Shown here one piece after another: positions 46,587 to 56,595 of a stretch of 64,000 nucleotides of DNA. Below the pieces are notes generated by a model. It did not search any database. It worked only from the letters and a program-made list of their open reading frames with translations, and was not told the origin of the DNA. This DNA comes from Pseudomonas sp. S06B 330. Its GTDB lineage: Bacteria; Pseudomonadota; Gammaproteobacteria; Pseudomonadales; Pseudomonadaceae. Position 1 is the stretch's first letter; each line of letters opens with the position of its first letter. The translations under genes were made by a program, and so were the position numbers. The stretch lies in NCBI RefSeq assembly GCF_002845275.2, contig NZ_CP088149.1, positions 4,894,501-4,958,500 on the forward strand, written 5' to 3'.

Positions 46587-48269
46587 TCACAGGGTTGAAA
46601 GAAAGGTACTGTTACTGGTCTGCCACTCGGTAATATCCAGGCGCATGCGCTTCTTATCGAGCTTGCCAACACTGGTCTTGGGAATTTCAGTAACAAGGGC
46701 AATTTGACTGGGAATCGCCCACTTGTTGATGTGCCCCAGTTCGACGAAAGGCTTGAGGTGTTCCTTGAGCGCCTTGGCATCGATCGCTTGATTATCATGC
46801 ACCACCAACAGCGCAAAAGGTCGCTCGCCCCACTGCGGATCAGCAACCCCGACAACAGCTACCTCGCGCACCGCCGGGTGACGACTGATCAGGTCTTCAA
46901 GCTCCAGCGAGGAGATCCACTCGCCGCCAGTCTTGATCACATCCTTGATGCGGTCGCGGATATCGATCACCCCCATGCTATCGAGGGTGGCAACATCCCC
47001 CGTGTGCAACCAGCCACCGTGCCAGAGTTCGGCGCCCTTCTGCGGTTCACGGAAATAGCCCATGGTCAGCCAGGGTGCGCGCAGCACCAACTCACCCTGC
47101 GTTTCGCCGTCGGCCGGGAGGAAATTGCCGTCACCATCAACGATCGCCGTCTCCACCAAGGGCACCGGCACGCCCGCTTTGATCCGGTAGGTGATGCATT
47201 CATCTTCGCTGCCTGCCAGCAGCTCGTCATTGAGGTGAGCGCAGGACACCAACGGGCAGGTTTCCGACATGCCGTAAGCAGCGGTCAGTTGAATGCCATG
47301 GGCCTTGGCGGCTTCATACAGGGCGCGGTTCAGTGAGCTGCCGCCAATGATAATCTTCCAACCGCAAAAATCCTGGGTTTGCGCGCCTTTGGCGTTGAGC
47401 AACATCTGCAGGATGGTCGGCACACAGTGCGAGAAGGTGACCTTCTCCTTGCGCCACAGCTCGCAGAGCATTTCTGGCTCGTAGCGCCCCGGATAGACCT
47501 GTTTGACCCCGAGCATGGTCGCCACGTAGGGAATGCCCCAGGCATGCACGTGGAACATCGGTGTAATCGGCATGTACACGTCGTTACTGCCCAGCAGCCG
47601 CACACTGTCAATGCTGCCTGTTACCGAGGCTGCGGCCAGGGTGTGCAGCACCAGTTGCCGGTGGGTGAAGTACACGCCTTTAGGGTTACCGGTAGTACCG
47701 GTGGTGTAGAAGGTGGTGGCAACCGAATTCTCGTCGAAATCCGGGAAGTCGTAGACTGGGCTGGCGGCGGCCAGCAACTGCTCGTATTCGCCGACCAGGT
47801 TCGGCAGCTCGGCCGTCTTGGGCTCACCGTCGGTGAGCAACAGAGTTTTCTCTACCGTGGTCAGTTGCCCGGCGATGGCTTGGTAGAGGCCGACGAAGTC
47901 ACTGTTGACCAGCACAAAGCGGTCTTCAGCGTGGTTCATGGTGTAGAGAATCTGTTCCGGTGACAGGCGCACGTTGATGGTGTGCACCACCGCGCCAATC
48001 ATCGGGATGGCAAACATGCATTCCAGATAACGATGACTGTCCCAATCCATCACTGCAACCGTGTCACCGGCCTTGACCCCGGCCTCGGTCAGCACATTCG
48101 CCAACCGCGCGATACGCTCGCTGAGAGTCAGGTAGCTATAGCGCACCTGGTCGCGATAGACGATTTCGCGGGTTTTTTCGTAGCGACTGCCAGACAGCAG
48201 CAAGCGCTTGATCAACAGCGGAAACTGATAAGCGCCCTCGGCGGGAGCAATGACACGGGTTTGTAACAT
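46587..48269 (-). CDS. Acyl-CoA ligase (medium-chain type, AMP-forming)
   Basis: 560 residues of the ANL superfamily. Activates a fatty acid to its CoA ester with ATP. Motifs: [19 protein letters not shown] (P-loop), [12 protein letters not shown] (A5), [18 protein letters not shown] (A7), and [16 protein letters not shown]. It resembles AlkK-type medium-chain enzymes; the homologue I recall from P. putida KT2440 (PP_0763) acts on medium-chain fatty acids. ATG 48269 follows AGGGA; the DUF1302 gene lies 338 bp downstream on the same strand. Confidence 0.88.
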   Translation of the reverse strand: MLQTRVIAPAEGAYQFPLLIKRLLLSGSRYEKTREIVYRDQVRYSYLTLSERIARLANVLTEAGVKAGDTVAVMDWDSHRYLECMFAIPMIGAVVHTINVRLSPEQILYTMNHAEDRFVLVNSDFVGLYQAIAGQLTTVEKTLLLTDGEPKTAELPNLVGEYEQLLAAASPVYDFPDFDENSVATTFYTTGTTGNPKGVYFTHRQLVLHTLAAASVTGSIDSVRLLGSNDVYMPITPMFHVHAWGIPYVATMLGVKQVYPGRYEPEMLCELWRKEKVTFSHCVPTILQMLLNAKGAQTQDFCGWKIIIGGSSLNRALYEAAKAHGIQLTAAYGMSETCPLVSCAHLNDELLAGSEDECITYRIKAGVPVPLVETAIVDGDGNFLPADGETQGELVLRAPWLTMGYFREPQKGAELWHGGWLHTGDVATLDSMGVIDIRDRIKDVIKTGGEWISSLELEDLISRHPAVREVAVVGVADPQWGERPFALLVVHDNQAIDAKALKEHLKPFVELGHINKWAIPSQIALVTEIPKTSVGKLDKKRMRLDITEWQTSNSTFLSTL

Positions 48270-48393
48270 AGGAGTCCCTTTTCTAGAGTGCACGAGATGG
48301 GCAAAACATAGCCCACTCTAGAACGCCACCACGCCGGTCAAATCAGCCAAAGGAATGATTTGACCGGGGTAAATAGCTAAAGGCAAATCGCCA

Positions 48394-49023
48394 TCAATGC
48401 ATCTCAGTGAAGGCAATCTTCACACCCAGAGCAATCAGCACTGCGCCCATGGTGCGATCAAACCAATGGCCCATACGGGCGAATCCAGCACGCACGCGCT
48501 GCTGGCTGAACAGCATGGCGACCAGGCAGAACCACAGGCCGGTGGCCATCGCCAGGTACAGCCCGTAACCGGCCTGGACCGCCAGTGGCGTATGCGGATT
48601 GATCACCACGGTGAACAGCGACAGGAAGAACAAGGTCGCCTTGGGGTTAAGGCCGTTGGTCATGAAGCCGGCGACAAAGGCTGCGCGTGGCGTGCGCTCG
48701 ACGGTAGACACGTGCACAGTGTCACTGCCGGGTGCGGCAGGGCTGGCGCGTAGCGCCTTGAAGCCGATATAGAGTAAGTACGCCGCCGCCAGCCACTTGA
48801 GTGCGTTGAACAGCACAATCGACTGCGACACGATCAGACCGATGCCCAGCAGCGAATAGCCGACATGCAGGAAGATCGCCATGCCGACGCCAAACGCGGT
48901 CCAGGTACCGGCACGGCGACCATGGGTCACGCTTTCGCGCACCACTACAGCAAAGTCCGGGCCGGGGCTGGCTACCGCCAGCAAGTGAATCAAGGCAACT
49001 GTGAGAAATTCAGCCCAATACAT
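48394..49023 (-). CDS. LysE-family amino-acid exporter (RhtB type)
   Basis: 209 residues with about six membrane helices. Opening AEFLTVALIHLLAVASPGPDFAVVVRESVTHGRRAG carries the conserved SPGPD of the family, then KWLAAAYLLYIGFKAL and GFMTNGLNPKATLFFLSLF. Probably exports an amino acid such as threonine or homoserine analogues; substrate not known. AAGGAG is six bases before the ATG at 49023. Confidence 0.9.
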   Translation of the reverse strand: MYWAEFLTVALIHLLAVASPGPDFAVVVRESVTHGRRAGTWTAFGVGMAIFLHVGYSLLGIGLIVSQSIVLFNALKWLAAAYLLYIGFKALRASPAAPGSDTVHVSTVERTPRAAFVAGFMTNGLNPKATLFFLSLFTVVINPHTPLAVQAGYGLYLAMATGLWFCLVAMLFSQQRVRAGFARMGHWFDRTMGAVLIALGVKIAFTEMH

Positions 49024-49094
49024 GGGGGCTCCTTGCGGCAGTGGGTGAACATGAGAACCGTACATTACGCCCTAGACACAACATGTAACAACCT

Positions 49095-49208
49095 GTAGCC
49101 GCTGCCGCCAGGCTGCGATCGGGCGTGAAACGGCCGCCATTGAGTCCCATCCTGGTGACTGAATAACGACTGCTTTGCAGCCGATCGCAGCCTGAAGGCA
49201 GTGGCTAC
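49095..49208. repeat. REP doublet (REPIN) copy B
   Basis: Left arm (49095-49122) is identical to that of copy A; right arm (49181-49208) has three changes. The spacer is alignable with copy A. Confidence 0.9.
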
Positions 49209-49316
49209 GCACACATAGCGTTCAAGGCGGCCTCGCAGATGCCCGCCTGCTTGTGGAGCTTCGAACAGAGCCATTACGATGGCTTTGCCTACCCCCTTCT
49301 TCCAACAGGAGCTGCC

Positions 49317-50282
49317 ATGCCCACCCTTCGTCGCGCCGTATTTCTCGACCATGCGTCACTGGACCTGGGCGACCTCGACCTGACTGGCTTGCGCAACAGT
49401 TTCGACGATTTAAAGCTGTATCCGAGCACGACCGCCGAGCAGGTCAGCGAACGCCTGCACGGCGCCACCGTCGCGATTAGCAACAAGGTGATGATCGATG
49501 CCCAGACGCTGGCCGCCAACCCACAGTTGCAACTGATCCTGGTAGCCGCCACCGGTACCAACAACATCGATCTGCAAGCGGCGCGGGTTCAAGGCATCGT
49601 GGTCAGCAACTGCCAGGGCTATGGCACACCGTCAGTCGCGCAGCACACTCTGGCCTTGCTGTTGGCACTGGCCACACGCCTGCCGGACTATCAGCACGCC
49701 GTCACTGCAGGCAAGTGGGCCCAGGCCAAGCAGTTCTGCCTGCTGGATTTCCCCATCGTCGAGCTGGAAGGTAAAACCCTCGGCATGCTCGGTCATGGTG
49801 AATTGGGCGGTGCCGTGGCGCGCCTGGCCGAAGCCTTTGGCATGCGCGTACTGCTGGGGCAATTGCCCGGACGCCCTCCTCGAGAAGACCGCTTGCCGCT
49901 GGATGAGCTGCTGCCTCAGGTCGACGCCCTGACCTTGCATTGCCCCCTCAACGAACACACGCGCAACCTGATCGGCGCCGAGGAACTGGCCCTGCTCAAG
50001 CCAGGCGCTTTTGTCATCAATACCGCCCGCGGCGGCCTGATCAACGAACAAGCTCTGGCCGACACCTTGCGCGCCGGTCATCTGGGCGGTGCGGCGACCG
50101 ACGTGCTGAGCGTCGAGCCTCCAGTCGATGGCAACCCACTGCTGGCGGGCGATATTCCACGCTTGATCATTACCCCGCACAGCGCCTGGGGCGCGGTTGA
50201 ATCACGCCAGCGCATCGTCGAACAACTGGGCGAGAACGCCACAGCGTTTTTTGCCGGCAGCCCGCGCCGACAGGTCGGCTAA
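49317..50282 (+). CDS. D-2-hydroxyacid dehydrogenase (hydroxypyruvate/glyoxylate reductase type)
   Basis: 321 residues. NAD(P)H-dependent reduction of hydroxypyruvate or glyoxylate is the usual activity of this branch. Dinucleotide loop [21 protein letters not shown] near 145 (GxGxxG variant GHGELG), the catalytic Arg in NTARGG, and HSAWG with the catalytic His are visible. AGGAG lies six bases before the ATG at 49317. rsmC follows 49 bp later on the same strand. Confidence 0.9.
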   Translation: MPTLRRAVFLDHASLDLGDLDLTGLRNSFDDLKLYPSTTAEQVSERLHGATVAISNKVMIDAQTLAANPQLQLILVAATGTNNIDLQAARVQGIVVSNCQGYGTPSVAQHTLALLLALATRLPDYQHAVTAGKWAQAKQFCLLDFPIVELEGKTLGMLGHGELGGAVARLAEAFGMRVLLGQLPGRPPREDRLPLDELLPQVDALTLHCPLNEHTRNLIGAEELALLKPGAFVINTARGGLINEQALADTLRAGHLGGAATDVLSVEPPVDGNPLLAGDIPRLIITPHSAWGAVESRQRIVEQLGENATAFFAGSPRRQVG

Positions 50283-50331
50283 GCCGCACCCGGCTCTGGT
50301 AAACTGCGCCACTTTTTCAGGAGCCCCATCC

Positions 50332-51330
50332 ATGGACCCGCGCAGTGAAGTGTTGCTTCGTCAGGCCGAGCTTTTCCAGGGCTCGCTGTTACTCGCCGGC
50401 TTGCCCGCCGATGACTTGCTCGGCAAGCTGCCGGCCGCCCATGGCTGGAGCTGGCATGCCGGCGATCAGGCGGGGATCGAGGCGCGCTTTGCCGGGCGCA
50501 GCCACTTCGGCGTAGAGGCGCCAGCCCAAGGTTTCGATGCCGCGGTGCTGTTTCTGCCCAAATCTCGCGATCTGGCCAACTACCTGCTCAATGCCTTGGC
50601 CTCGCGACTGGCCGGACGAATGCTGTATCTGGTCGGCGAAAAGCGTGGCGGGATCGAAGGCGCGGCGAAACAGCTGCATGCCTTTGGCAAGCCACGCAAG
50701 CTCGACAGCGCCCGCCATTGCCAACTGTGGCAAGTCACCGTAGAGCACGCGCCCGAGGCCAAGTCATTGGAAAGCCTGGCCGAGCGCTTTGAGTTGCCCC
50801 TGGCTGACGGACCGCTGCAAATTGTCACCTTGCCGGGGGTGTTCAGCCATGGTCGCCTGGACCGCGGCACGGCCCTGCTGCTCGAACACCTGGATCATCT
50901 GCCGACCGGCCATGTCCTCGATTTCGGCTGCGGTGCTGGTGTGCTCGGCGCTACCATCAAACGTCGCTACCCGCAAAGCCAGGTCACACTGCTGGACGTC
51001 GATGCGTTCGCCGTGGCCAGCAGTCGCCTGACGCTGGCTGCCAATGCCTTGCAAGGTGAAGTGATTGCGGGCGATGGCATCGATGCCGCACCGCGTGGCC
51101 TGGACGTGATTCTGAGTAATCCGCCGTTCCACACCGGCGTCCACACCAATTACCAGGCTTCGGAAAACTTGTTGAAAAAATCAGCCGATCATCTGAAAAA
51201 AGGCGGTGAACTTCGCCTGGTTGCCAACAGCTTCCTGCGCTACCAACCACTGATTGAAGGCGCCTTGGGCAACTGCCAGGTACGTGCCGAAGGACAAGGC
51301 TTCAAGATCTACCAGGCAATACGCGGTTAA
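50332..51330 (+). CDS. rsmC: 16S rRNA m2G1207 methyltransferase
   Basis: 332 residues with the duplicated methyltransferase layout of RsmC: a degenerate N-terminal half, then the SAM-binding [15 protein letters not shown] near 198 and the NPPFHTG motif near 265 that acts on the guanine amino group. It modifies G1207 of 16S rRNA in the 30S subunit. AGGAG lies eight bases before the ATG at 50332; the upstream open frame overlaps the previous gene and is rejected. Confidence 0.93.
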   Translation: MDPRSEVLLRQAELFQGSLLLAGLPADDLLGKLPAAHGWSWHAGDQAGIEARFAGRSHFGVEAPAQGFDAAVLFLPKSRDLANYLLNALASRLAGRMLYLVGEKRGGIEGAAKQLHAFGKPRKLDSARHCQLWQVTVEHAPEAKSLESLAERFELPLADGPLQIVTLPGVFSHGRLDRGTALLLEHLDHLPTGHVLDFGCGAGVLGATIKRRYPQSQVTLLDVDAFAVASSRLTLAANALQGEVIAGDGIDAAPRGLDVILSNPPFHTGVHTNYQASENLLKKSADHLKKGGELRLVANSFLRYQPLIEGALGNCQVRAEGQGFKIYQAIRG

Positions 51331-51374
51331 AATCAGCGCTTGCCGAAACGGATTTGCCTAGGCAGAATCCGCTC

Positions 51375-51566
51375 CGTCCTAGGGGAGTAGTCTCCCGCGA
51401 GCAGCCAGCTCGCCCGGTACGCGTCAACATACTTGGTCCACAGACCATGGCGCGTGCGACCCACGGTCCGCACAGACGGACCCAGGGTTTGACAAGACCT
51501 ATGACACGCACACCTTACCCGGGGCGGGAAGGCTGTACGTGTCATAGCCGTGTCGACCCGCCCCCG
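51375..51566 (+). ncRNA. yybP-ykoY (manganese) riboswitch
   Basis: The 247-bp leader before the UPF0016 gene holds the hallmarks of this class: GGGGAGTAG (51382-51390), GTCAACATACTTGG (51422-51435), and AAGACC (51494-51499). These form the Mn2+-sensing core in the known structure. Downstream, CTATGACACG (51499-51508) exactly pairs with CGTGTCATAG (51538-51547), while GGGGCGGG (51521-51528) inside that loop exactly pairs with CCCGCCCC (51557-51564), 5 bases before the Shine-Dalgarno. These two pairings exclude each other unless a pseudoknot forms, a plausible translation switch. Confidence 0.88.
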
Positions 51567-51577
51567 TAGGAATCCTG

Positions 51578-52165
51578 ATGCTGGAATCATTGCTTGTCCC
51601 GACTGCGATCGTGGCCCTCGCCGAAATTGGCGACAAGACTCAACTGCTCGCACTCATCCTCGCTGCCCGCTTTCGCAAACCCTGGCCGATCATCGCCGGT
51701 ATCATCGCCGCGACCTTGGCTAACCACGCTGCTGCTGGCGCTGTCGGCGCCTGGGTCAGCACCTTCTTCTCTGCCGCCACCCTGCACTGGATCCTCGCTG
51801 CCAGCTTCGCGGCCACGGCGCTTTGGACGCTGATTCCAGACAAAATGGATGATGACGAAGCCAGCACGGCACGTCGCTTCGGTCCGTTCCTGACCACGCT
51901 GATTGCGTTCTTCATTGCCGAGATCGGCGACAAGACTCAGGTCGCTACCGTGATGCTGGCGGCGCAATATCCGCACCTGATCATGGTCATTATCGGAACC
52001 ACCCTGGGCATGCTGATTGCCAACGTGCCGGTGGTGCTGGCGGGCAACTTTGCCGCTGAGAAACTGCCATTGACCCTGATTCGTCGCCTGGCGTCGGCGG
52101 CGTTCTTTGTACTGGCCGCAGTGGCGGTCTACTCGGCAATGCAGGTCAGTGGCTGGATAGGTTGA
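51578..52165 (+). CDS. UPF0016/TMEM165-GDT1 family manganese exporter
   Basis: 195-residue inner-membrane protein with about six helices and the two family motifs EIGDKT (residues 16-21 and near 114-119), which form the cation site. Members export Mn2+ (MneA-like) or exchange Ca2+/Mn2+ for protons. The riboswitch immediately upstream agrees with a role in relieving manganese excess. AGGA is close to the ATG. Closest alternative is a Ca2+/H+ exchanger, less likely given the riboswitch. Confidence 0.92.
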   Translation: MLESLLVPTAIVALAEIGDKTQLLALILAARFRKPWPIIAGIIAATLANHAAAGAVGAWVSTFFSAATLHWILAASFAATALWTLIPDKMDDDEASTARRFGPFLTTLIAFFIAEIGDKTQVATVMLAAQYPHLIMVIIGTTLGMLIANVPVVLAGNFAAEKLPLTLIRRLASAAFFVLAAVAVYSAMQVSGWIG

Positions 52166-52180
52166 CCCGTTGCTATGGAC

Positions 52181-52230
52181 CTGTGGGAGCCGGCGTTGCC
52201 GGCGAGGGGCCGCAGCGTGGCCCCTCGCCG
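52181..52230. terminator. REP-type and 11-bp stem between convergent genes
   Basis: CTGTGGGAGCCGGC REP-family end followed by GGCGAGGGGCC / GGCCCCTCGCC (52201-52211, 52219-52229), an exact 11-bp stem just past the M48 gene stop. Confidence 0.6.
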
Positions 52231-52232
52231 CC

Positions 52233-53048
52233 TTACTTCTTGGCCTGCTCGTACAACGGCATCACCTTCGGTATTGCCGCCTGCAACGAAGCCTGACGGC
52301 TGGCCGAAGCTGGGTGAGTGCTCATGAACTCCGGCTGCGAACCACCCGAGGCCTGGCTCATCTTGTCCCACAAGCTGATCGCTGCATTCGGGTTGTAACC
52401 GGCACGCGCGGCCAGTTCCAGGCCGATCAGGTCCGCTTCGTTCTCATTGGAACGGCTGTTGGGCAAGGTCATGCTGTACTGCACCACGGTGTCGGCAATT
52501 GCCAGGCTGTCCTGACCCAGGCCGAGCAAAGCACCCGCACCCTGGCGAGCCATCTGCACACCATAGGCCTTGGACATCGCTTCACGGCCATGCTCACGCA
52601 GGGCGTGAGCAATTTCATGACCCATGACGGCCGCAATTTCGTCGTCGGTCAGCTTGAGCTTATCGATCAGCCCGGTATAGAAGAAGATCTTGCCACCTGG
52701 GCCGCAGTTGGCGTTGAGCTCATCGCTCTTGATCAGGTTGACCTCCCAGTTCCACTGCGCCGCATCTGGACGAAACTTCGGTGCCTGGGCAATCAACCGG
52801 TCGGCAATCACCTTCACACGCTTGGCATCGGCGCTGGTCTTGTCCAACACACCTTTGCTCGACGCTTCCCCCAGGGTCTGCTGGTAAGACTGCGCATACA
52901 TCTGGTTGACCTCGTCGGTCGACAGCATGCTGAACATGTATTGCTTACGCTCGACACCCACGGCACCGCCGCTGGTGGTGTTCACTGCCTGGCATCCAGA
53001 AAGCAGTACGCTGGCACTCAGGGCGCCGATTACAAATGACTTACGCAT
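52233..53048 (-). CDS. M48 family metalloprotease lipoprotein (LoiP-like)
   Basis: 271 residues. Signal peptide with lipobox LLSGC, so outer-membrane lipoprotein. Zinc protease motif HEIAH near 138 (VMGHEIAHALREH) and the third ligand Glu in NENEADLIGLELAARAGY. It resembles LoiP/YggG of E. coli, which degrades damaged or misassembled envelope proteins. ATG 53048 with GGAG upstream; the open frame upstream is a non-coding extension. Confidence 0.92.
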   Translation of the reverse strand: MRKSFVIGALSASVLLSGCQAVNTTSGGAVGVERKQYMFSMLSTDEVNQMYAQSYQQTLGEASSKGVLDKTSADAKRVKVIADRLIAQAPKFRPDAAQWNWEVNLIKSDELNANCGPGGKIFFYTGLIDKLKLTDDEIAAVMGHEIAHALREHGREAMSKAYGVQMARQGAGALLGLGQDSLAIADTVVQYSMTLPNSRSNENEADLIGLELAARAGYNPNAAISLWDKMSQASGGSQPEFMSTHPASASRQASLQAAIPKVMPLYEQAKK

Positions 53049-53202
53049 GAAAACACTCCATTCGAACATGCCGCGTATCCTAGGCCGACTCGATTGAGCC
53101 CGCCATATCCCAAGCGAAGAATTCTCCAGACGGCACTCATGCTTTGCCCGGCACAGGCCGATAAGGCAAGGCAGACGTACTTTCTTGCGCTTGGAGCCCT
53201 TC

Positions 53203-55344
53203 ATGAAGTTCAGGTCGATCCAGTTTTCCGTCGCCGCCCTGGCCGGTGCCATTGTCTTGAGCATTGTCGCCGCACTGGTGCTGTATGCCGTGTACGCCGG
53301 CCAGCGCACCCAGGAGCTGGTGCAGACCCGTACCCAGCAGCAATTCGAGGCATTGATCGAACAACGTTTGACCGCCCTGGCACGCACGCAAGTCAGCGAA
53401 ATCCAGCGTGGCCTGGAGGCGCCTCTGCTGATTGCCCGTGGCCTGGCCACCAGCAACGCCATGCTGGGCATGAAGGACGCCAGCGGCAATCCGCAGCTCA
53501 AGATCGAGCGCGAACAGCTGATCGCCTTGCTCAAGCAGACCGCTGTGACCAACCCGTTGATCCTCGGCACTTACCTGGGCTGGGAAGCCAACGCTCTGGA
53601 CCATGATGACAGCCGTTTCGTCGGCACCTCCATTACCGGTATCGACAGCACTAATGGTCGTTTCCTGCCCTGGTGGTTCCGTAATGATGACGGCAGCCTG
53701 GGCCTGGACAAGCTCGCCGACGTCAACGATCAGACCATCCTCGCCACCGGCGTGCGTGCGAGTGAGTATTACCTGTGCTCGCGAGACTCGAAAAAGGCCT
53801 GTGTGATCGACCCTGCACCTTACAAGGTCGGCGACAAGATGGTGATGCTCGCCTCTTTCGTTGAGCCGATCCTGATCGACGGCCAGTTCCAGGGGATTGC
53901 CGGCGCCGACCTGTCGGTGAACTTCATTCAGGAGCTGCTCAATTCAGCAGACCGCCAACTCTACGAAGGTGCCGGGGAGCTGGCCCTGGTGTCCGGCAAC
54001 GGGCGGTTGGTGGCTTTTACCAAAGACCCGAGCAAGTTCGGTGAAAAAGCCAGTGATGCTCTCGACGCCAGGGTCGCAACCACCTTGAGCCAGCTCAGTG
54101 GCGAAAACCTGCGCTATGAAGTCAATCAGGACGCTGGACGCATCGAGTTGTACCTGCCGTTCAAGATCGGTAATACCGACGCCCGCTGGACCCTGATGCT
54201 GGAGCTACCCCTGAGCGCGGTGATGGCTGACGTCAATAAACTGCAGGACGAACTCAGCGCCCAACGCAGCACCGACCTTACCGGCATGACCTTGATGGGC
54301 CTGGGCATCGCCGCCCTTGGTTTGCTGGTGATCTGGCTGCTGGCCCATGGCATTGCACGTCCGCTGCGCCAAATGGTGGCCATGCTCGACGACATCGCCC
54401 AGGGAGAAGGTGACCTGACCCGCCGCCTGAGCAGCGACCGCGCCGACGAACTGGGCTCGATTGCCAAGGGCTTCAATACCTTTCTGGCCAAGTTGCAGGC
54501 CATGATCAGTCAGGTAGTGACCTCGGTACAGAAAGTCAGCGATTCCTCAGAGCACACCGCTGATATCGCCATCCGCACCAACCAGGGCGTGCACAAGCAA
54601 ATGGCCGAGATCGACCTGGTGGCCACCGCGGTGCACGAAATGACCGCTACCGCCCAAGACGTGGCGCGCAATGCCACCCAAGCGGCCCAGGCGGCCAGCA
54701 ACGCCGACCAGGCGGCCCATCAGGGCCTGCAGATCGTGCGCAGCACATCGAGTTCGATAAGCGCCCTGGCCGAGGAGATTGGTCGTGCTGTCGGCGTGGT
54801 GCAAACCCTGGCCCGCGACAGCGAAAACATCAACGCCATCCTTACCGCCATTCGCGCCATTGCCGAGCAGACCAACCTGCTGGCGCTCAACGCCGCGATT
54901 GAAGCTGCACGCGCCGGTGAGCAAGGCCGTGGCTTTGCGGTGGTTGCTGATGAGGTGCGCAACCTGGCGCAGAAAACCCAGCAGGCCACTGAAGAAATCC
55001 AGCAGATGATCCAGCAACTGCAGCAAGGTACCCGCGATGTGGTGCGGGTCATGGAAGACAGCCAAGGCAAGACTGACGACAGCGTACAACAAGCTGCCCG
55101 TGCCGCCCAGGCGCTGGAGAGCATCACTCAAGCAGTTTCGGTGATCAATGACATGAACACCCAAATTGCCAGCGCTGCAGAAGAACAGAGCGCGGTGGCT
55201 GAAGATATCAACCGCAACGTAATCAATATTGGCCAGGTGGCCAATGAAGTGGCGGGCGGGGCGGACGAGTCGAGCAATGCCAGTGCCGAACTGACCAAAC
55301 TGGCTGAGCAGCAACGGCGCTTGATCAATCAGTTCAGGGTTTGA
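53203..55344 (+). CDS. Methyl-accepting chemotaxis protein with dCache sensor
   Basis: 713 residues. TM1 at ~10-33, then a ~330-residue periplasmic double-Cache domain ([14 protein letters not shown], the [13 protein letters not shown] helix, [19 protein letters not shown]), TM2 near 365-385, HAMP ([20 protein letters not shown]) and a complete signalling domain ([20 protein letters not shown]). I do not see the full amino-acid-binding motif of PctA-type Caches, so the ligand is open. GGAG lies six bases before the ATG at 53203. It lacks a C-terminal CheR pentapeptide. Confidence 0.92.
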   Translation: MKFRSIQFSVAALAGAIVLSIVAALVLYAVYAGQRTQELVQTRTQQQFEALIEQRLTALARTQVSEIQRGLEAPLLIARGLATSNAMLGMKDASGNPQLKIEREQLIALLKQTAVTNPLILGTYLGWEANALDHDDSRFVGTSITGIDSTNGRFLPWWFRNDDGSLGLDKLADVNDQTILATGVRASEYYLCSRDSKKACVIDPAPYKVGDKMVMLASFVEPILIDGQFQGIAGADLSVNFIQELLNSADRQLYEGAGELALVSGNGRLVAFTKDPSKFGEKASDALDARVATTLSQLSGENLRYEVNQDAGRIELYLPFKIGNTDARWTLMLELPLSAVMADVNKLQDELSAQRSTDLTGMTLMGLGIAALGLLVIWLLAHGIARPLRQMVAMLDDIAQGEGDLTRRLSSDRADELGSIAKGFNTFLAKLQAMISQVVTSVQKVSDSSEHTADIAIRTNQGVHKQMAEIDLVATAVHEMTATAQDVARNATQAAQAASNADQAAHQGLQIVRSTSSSISALAEEIGRAVGVVQTLARDSENINAILTAIRAIAEQTNLLALNAAIEAARAGEQGRGFAVVADEVRNLAQKTQQATEEIQQMIQQLQQGTRDVVRVMEDSQGKTDDSVQQAARAAQALESITQAVSVINDMNTQIASAAEEQSAVAEDINRNVINIGQVANEVAGGADESSNASAELTKLAEQQRRLINQFRV

Positions 55345-55348
55345 CCCC

Positions 55349-55374
55349 GTGGGAGCGGATGATTTCGCTCCCAC
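55349..55374. terminator. Bidirectional hairpin between the MCP and yedK
   Basis: GTGGGAGCG / CGCTCCCAC, exact 9-bp stem with an 8-base loop, in the gap between two convergent genes. Confidence 0.65.
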
Positions 55375-55394
55375 AACATAGCCCCGCAATGCTT

Positions 55395-56018
55395 TTAAGC
55401 CGGAGTCAAACACTCCGGCCCATTGAGTTTCGGATCATTGACCATATTGGCCAGCACCCGCTCACGCAACGGCGCCTGGGCGCTGGCCAGCAACTCATAA
55501 AGCCGCGCCGGCGGTGTATCAGGATCCAACCAGGCCGCCTGCCCGGCCGCATCCAGAATCAGTGGCCGACGCTGGTTCATCGCCGCTTGAGTGACCACTG
55601 CCGTGCTCAACCAAACCTGGTCCTGCACCGGATAGGCCTCCCAGATGGCAGCAAAAAATAGCGAAGAGCCCTCACCCGGCGTCAACCAGTAAGGGCGTTT
55701 TCGCTGGGTCCCGCGCCATTCGTAGAAACCATTGGCGGGCATCAGGCAACGGCGCAGGCGAAAGGCCTCGCGAAACATCGGCTGTTCGGCCAGGGTTTCG
55801 GCACGGGCATGGGCCGGGGTGCGCGACAGGTCTGTCAGCCACGCCGGGGTCAGGCCCCAACGGGCACGGGCCAACTCCGGTTGTCCGTCTTCAAGACGGC
55901 GCTGAATCAGCACCGAGGCACCGGGTGAAATATTCCATTGCGCCTGCTGGTCGGTCGGAAACCCCGGCAATGCAGCAAAGGCAGGAGACCAGCGAAACAG
56001 CGCGTAACGTCCACACAT
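55395..56018 (-). CDS. yedK: SOS response-associated peptidase YedK (HMCES type)
   Basis: 207 residues. Forms a covalent link to abasic sites in single-stranded DNA through its N-terminal Cys2 (MCGRYALF) and protects them; the start is fixed because that Cys must follow Met. Other conserved pieces are RWGLTPAWL, NARAETLAEQPMF-like (HARAETLAEQPMFREAF), CLMPANGFYEWRG, and the late catalytic His region. Despite its position it has no LexA box that I could recognise. Confidence 0.93.
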   Translation of the reverse strand: MCGRYALFRWSPAFAALPGFPTDQQAQWNISPGASVLIQRRLEDGQPELARARWGLTPAWLTDLSRTPAHARAETLAEQPMFREAFRLRRCLMPANGFYEWRGTQRKRPYWLTPGEGSSLFFAAIWEAYPVQDQVWLSTAVVTQAAMNQRRPLILDAAGQAAWLDPDTPPARLYELLASAQAPLRERVLANMVNDPKLNGPECLTPA

Positions 56019-56031
56019 GAGGGATTGAGAC

Positions 56032-56292
56032 CTAGCAAATCAGGGTTCCCGGAATGTGCTCCGGTTCGTCGCCAGACAGTGGCTGGGCGGCATTGTACGC
56101 GGCGATCAGCTGGCGTGCGTACTCGGCCTGTTCATCGGCAACTGCCAGACCCAGCAGGCCCTGCATCGGCAGATCTCCGATGGCGCCCATCAGGTCGCGG
56201 CCCACCAGGTGAACCCTGACCCCTTCGCTGTCGAGCATTCCGATCAGCATTTCAGCTTCCAACAGGCTTTCCGGGTCGTAGATTCGCTGCAT
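56032..56292 (-). CDS. DUF2007 domain protein
   Basis: 86 residues. Opening MQRIYDPESLLEAEMLIGMLDSEG and a following VRVHLVGRDLMGAIGDLPM match the putative signal-transducing DUF2007 family (similar to a small ferredoxin-like fold). Its start overlaps the stop of the CPXCG gene (TGATG), so both are co-translated. Function unknown. Confidence 0.85.
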   Translation of the reverse strand: MQRIYDPESLLEAEMLIGMLDSEGVRVHLVGRDLMGAIGDLPMQGLLGLAVADEQAEYARQLIAAYNAAQPLSGDEPEHIPGTLIC

Positions 56293-56474
56293 CAGTCATT
56301 CTCACCGTAAACATCGAGCATCCATTCATCGCCATGCACCTGCAGCACAAAGCGGATGGGCTTGCAGCACACCTGACAGTCCTCGATGTACTCCTGGTCA
56401 CCGCCTGACAGGTCCACCGTTGTCTCAACTTCCTCACCACAATAAGGGCATTCGTAAGTTGCAGCTTCGAGCAT
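56292..56474 (-). CDS. CPXCG-motif cysteine-rich protein
   Basis: 60 residues. CPYCGEE and CQVCCKP supply paired cysteines in two CxxC knuckles, a zinc-ribbon-like layout of the CPXCG family. GGAGG lies five bases before the ATG at 56474; a GTG twelve bases up overlaps that site. Co-translated with the DUF2007 gene. Partner or nucleic-acid binding is unknown. Confidence 0.85.
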   Translation of the reverse strand: MLEAATYECPYCGEEVETTVDLSGGDQEYIEDCQVCCKPIRFVLQVHGDEWMLDVYGEND

Positions 56475-56595
56475 CGCGGCCTCCACAGTGACTTGTGCGT
56501 ATAATTGCCGGTCTATTTACAGGACCTGCGCGTGTTCGAGCCGTTTTTCGAACCCCGGCCCTACCTATTACCCTAGCCGTTTCCAACAAGAGAGC

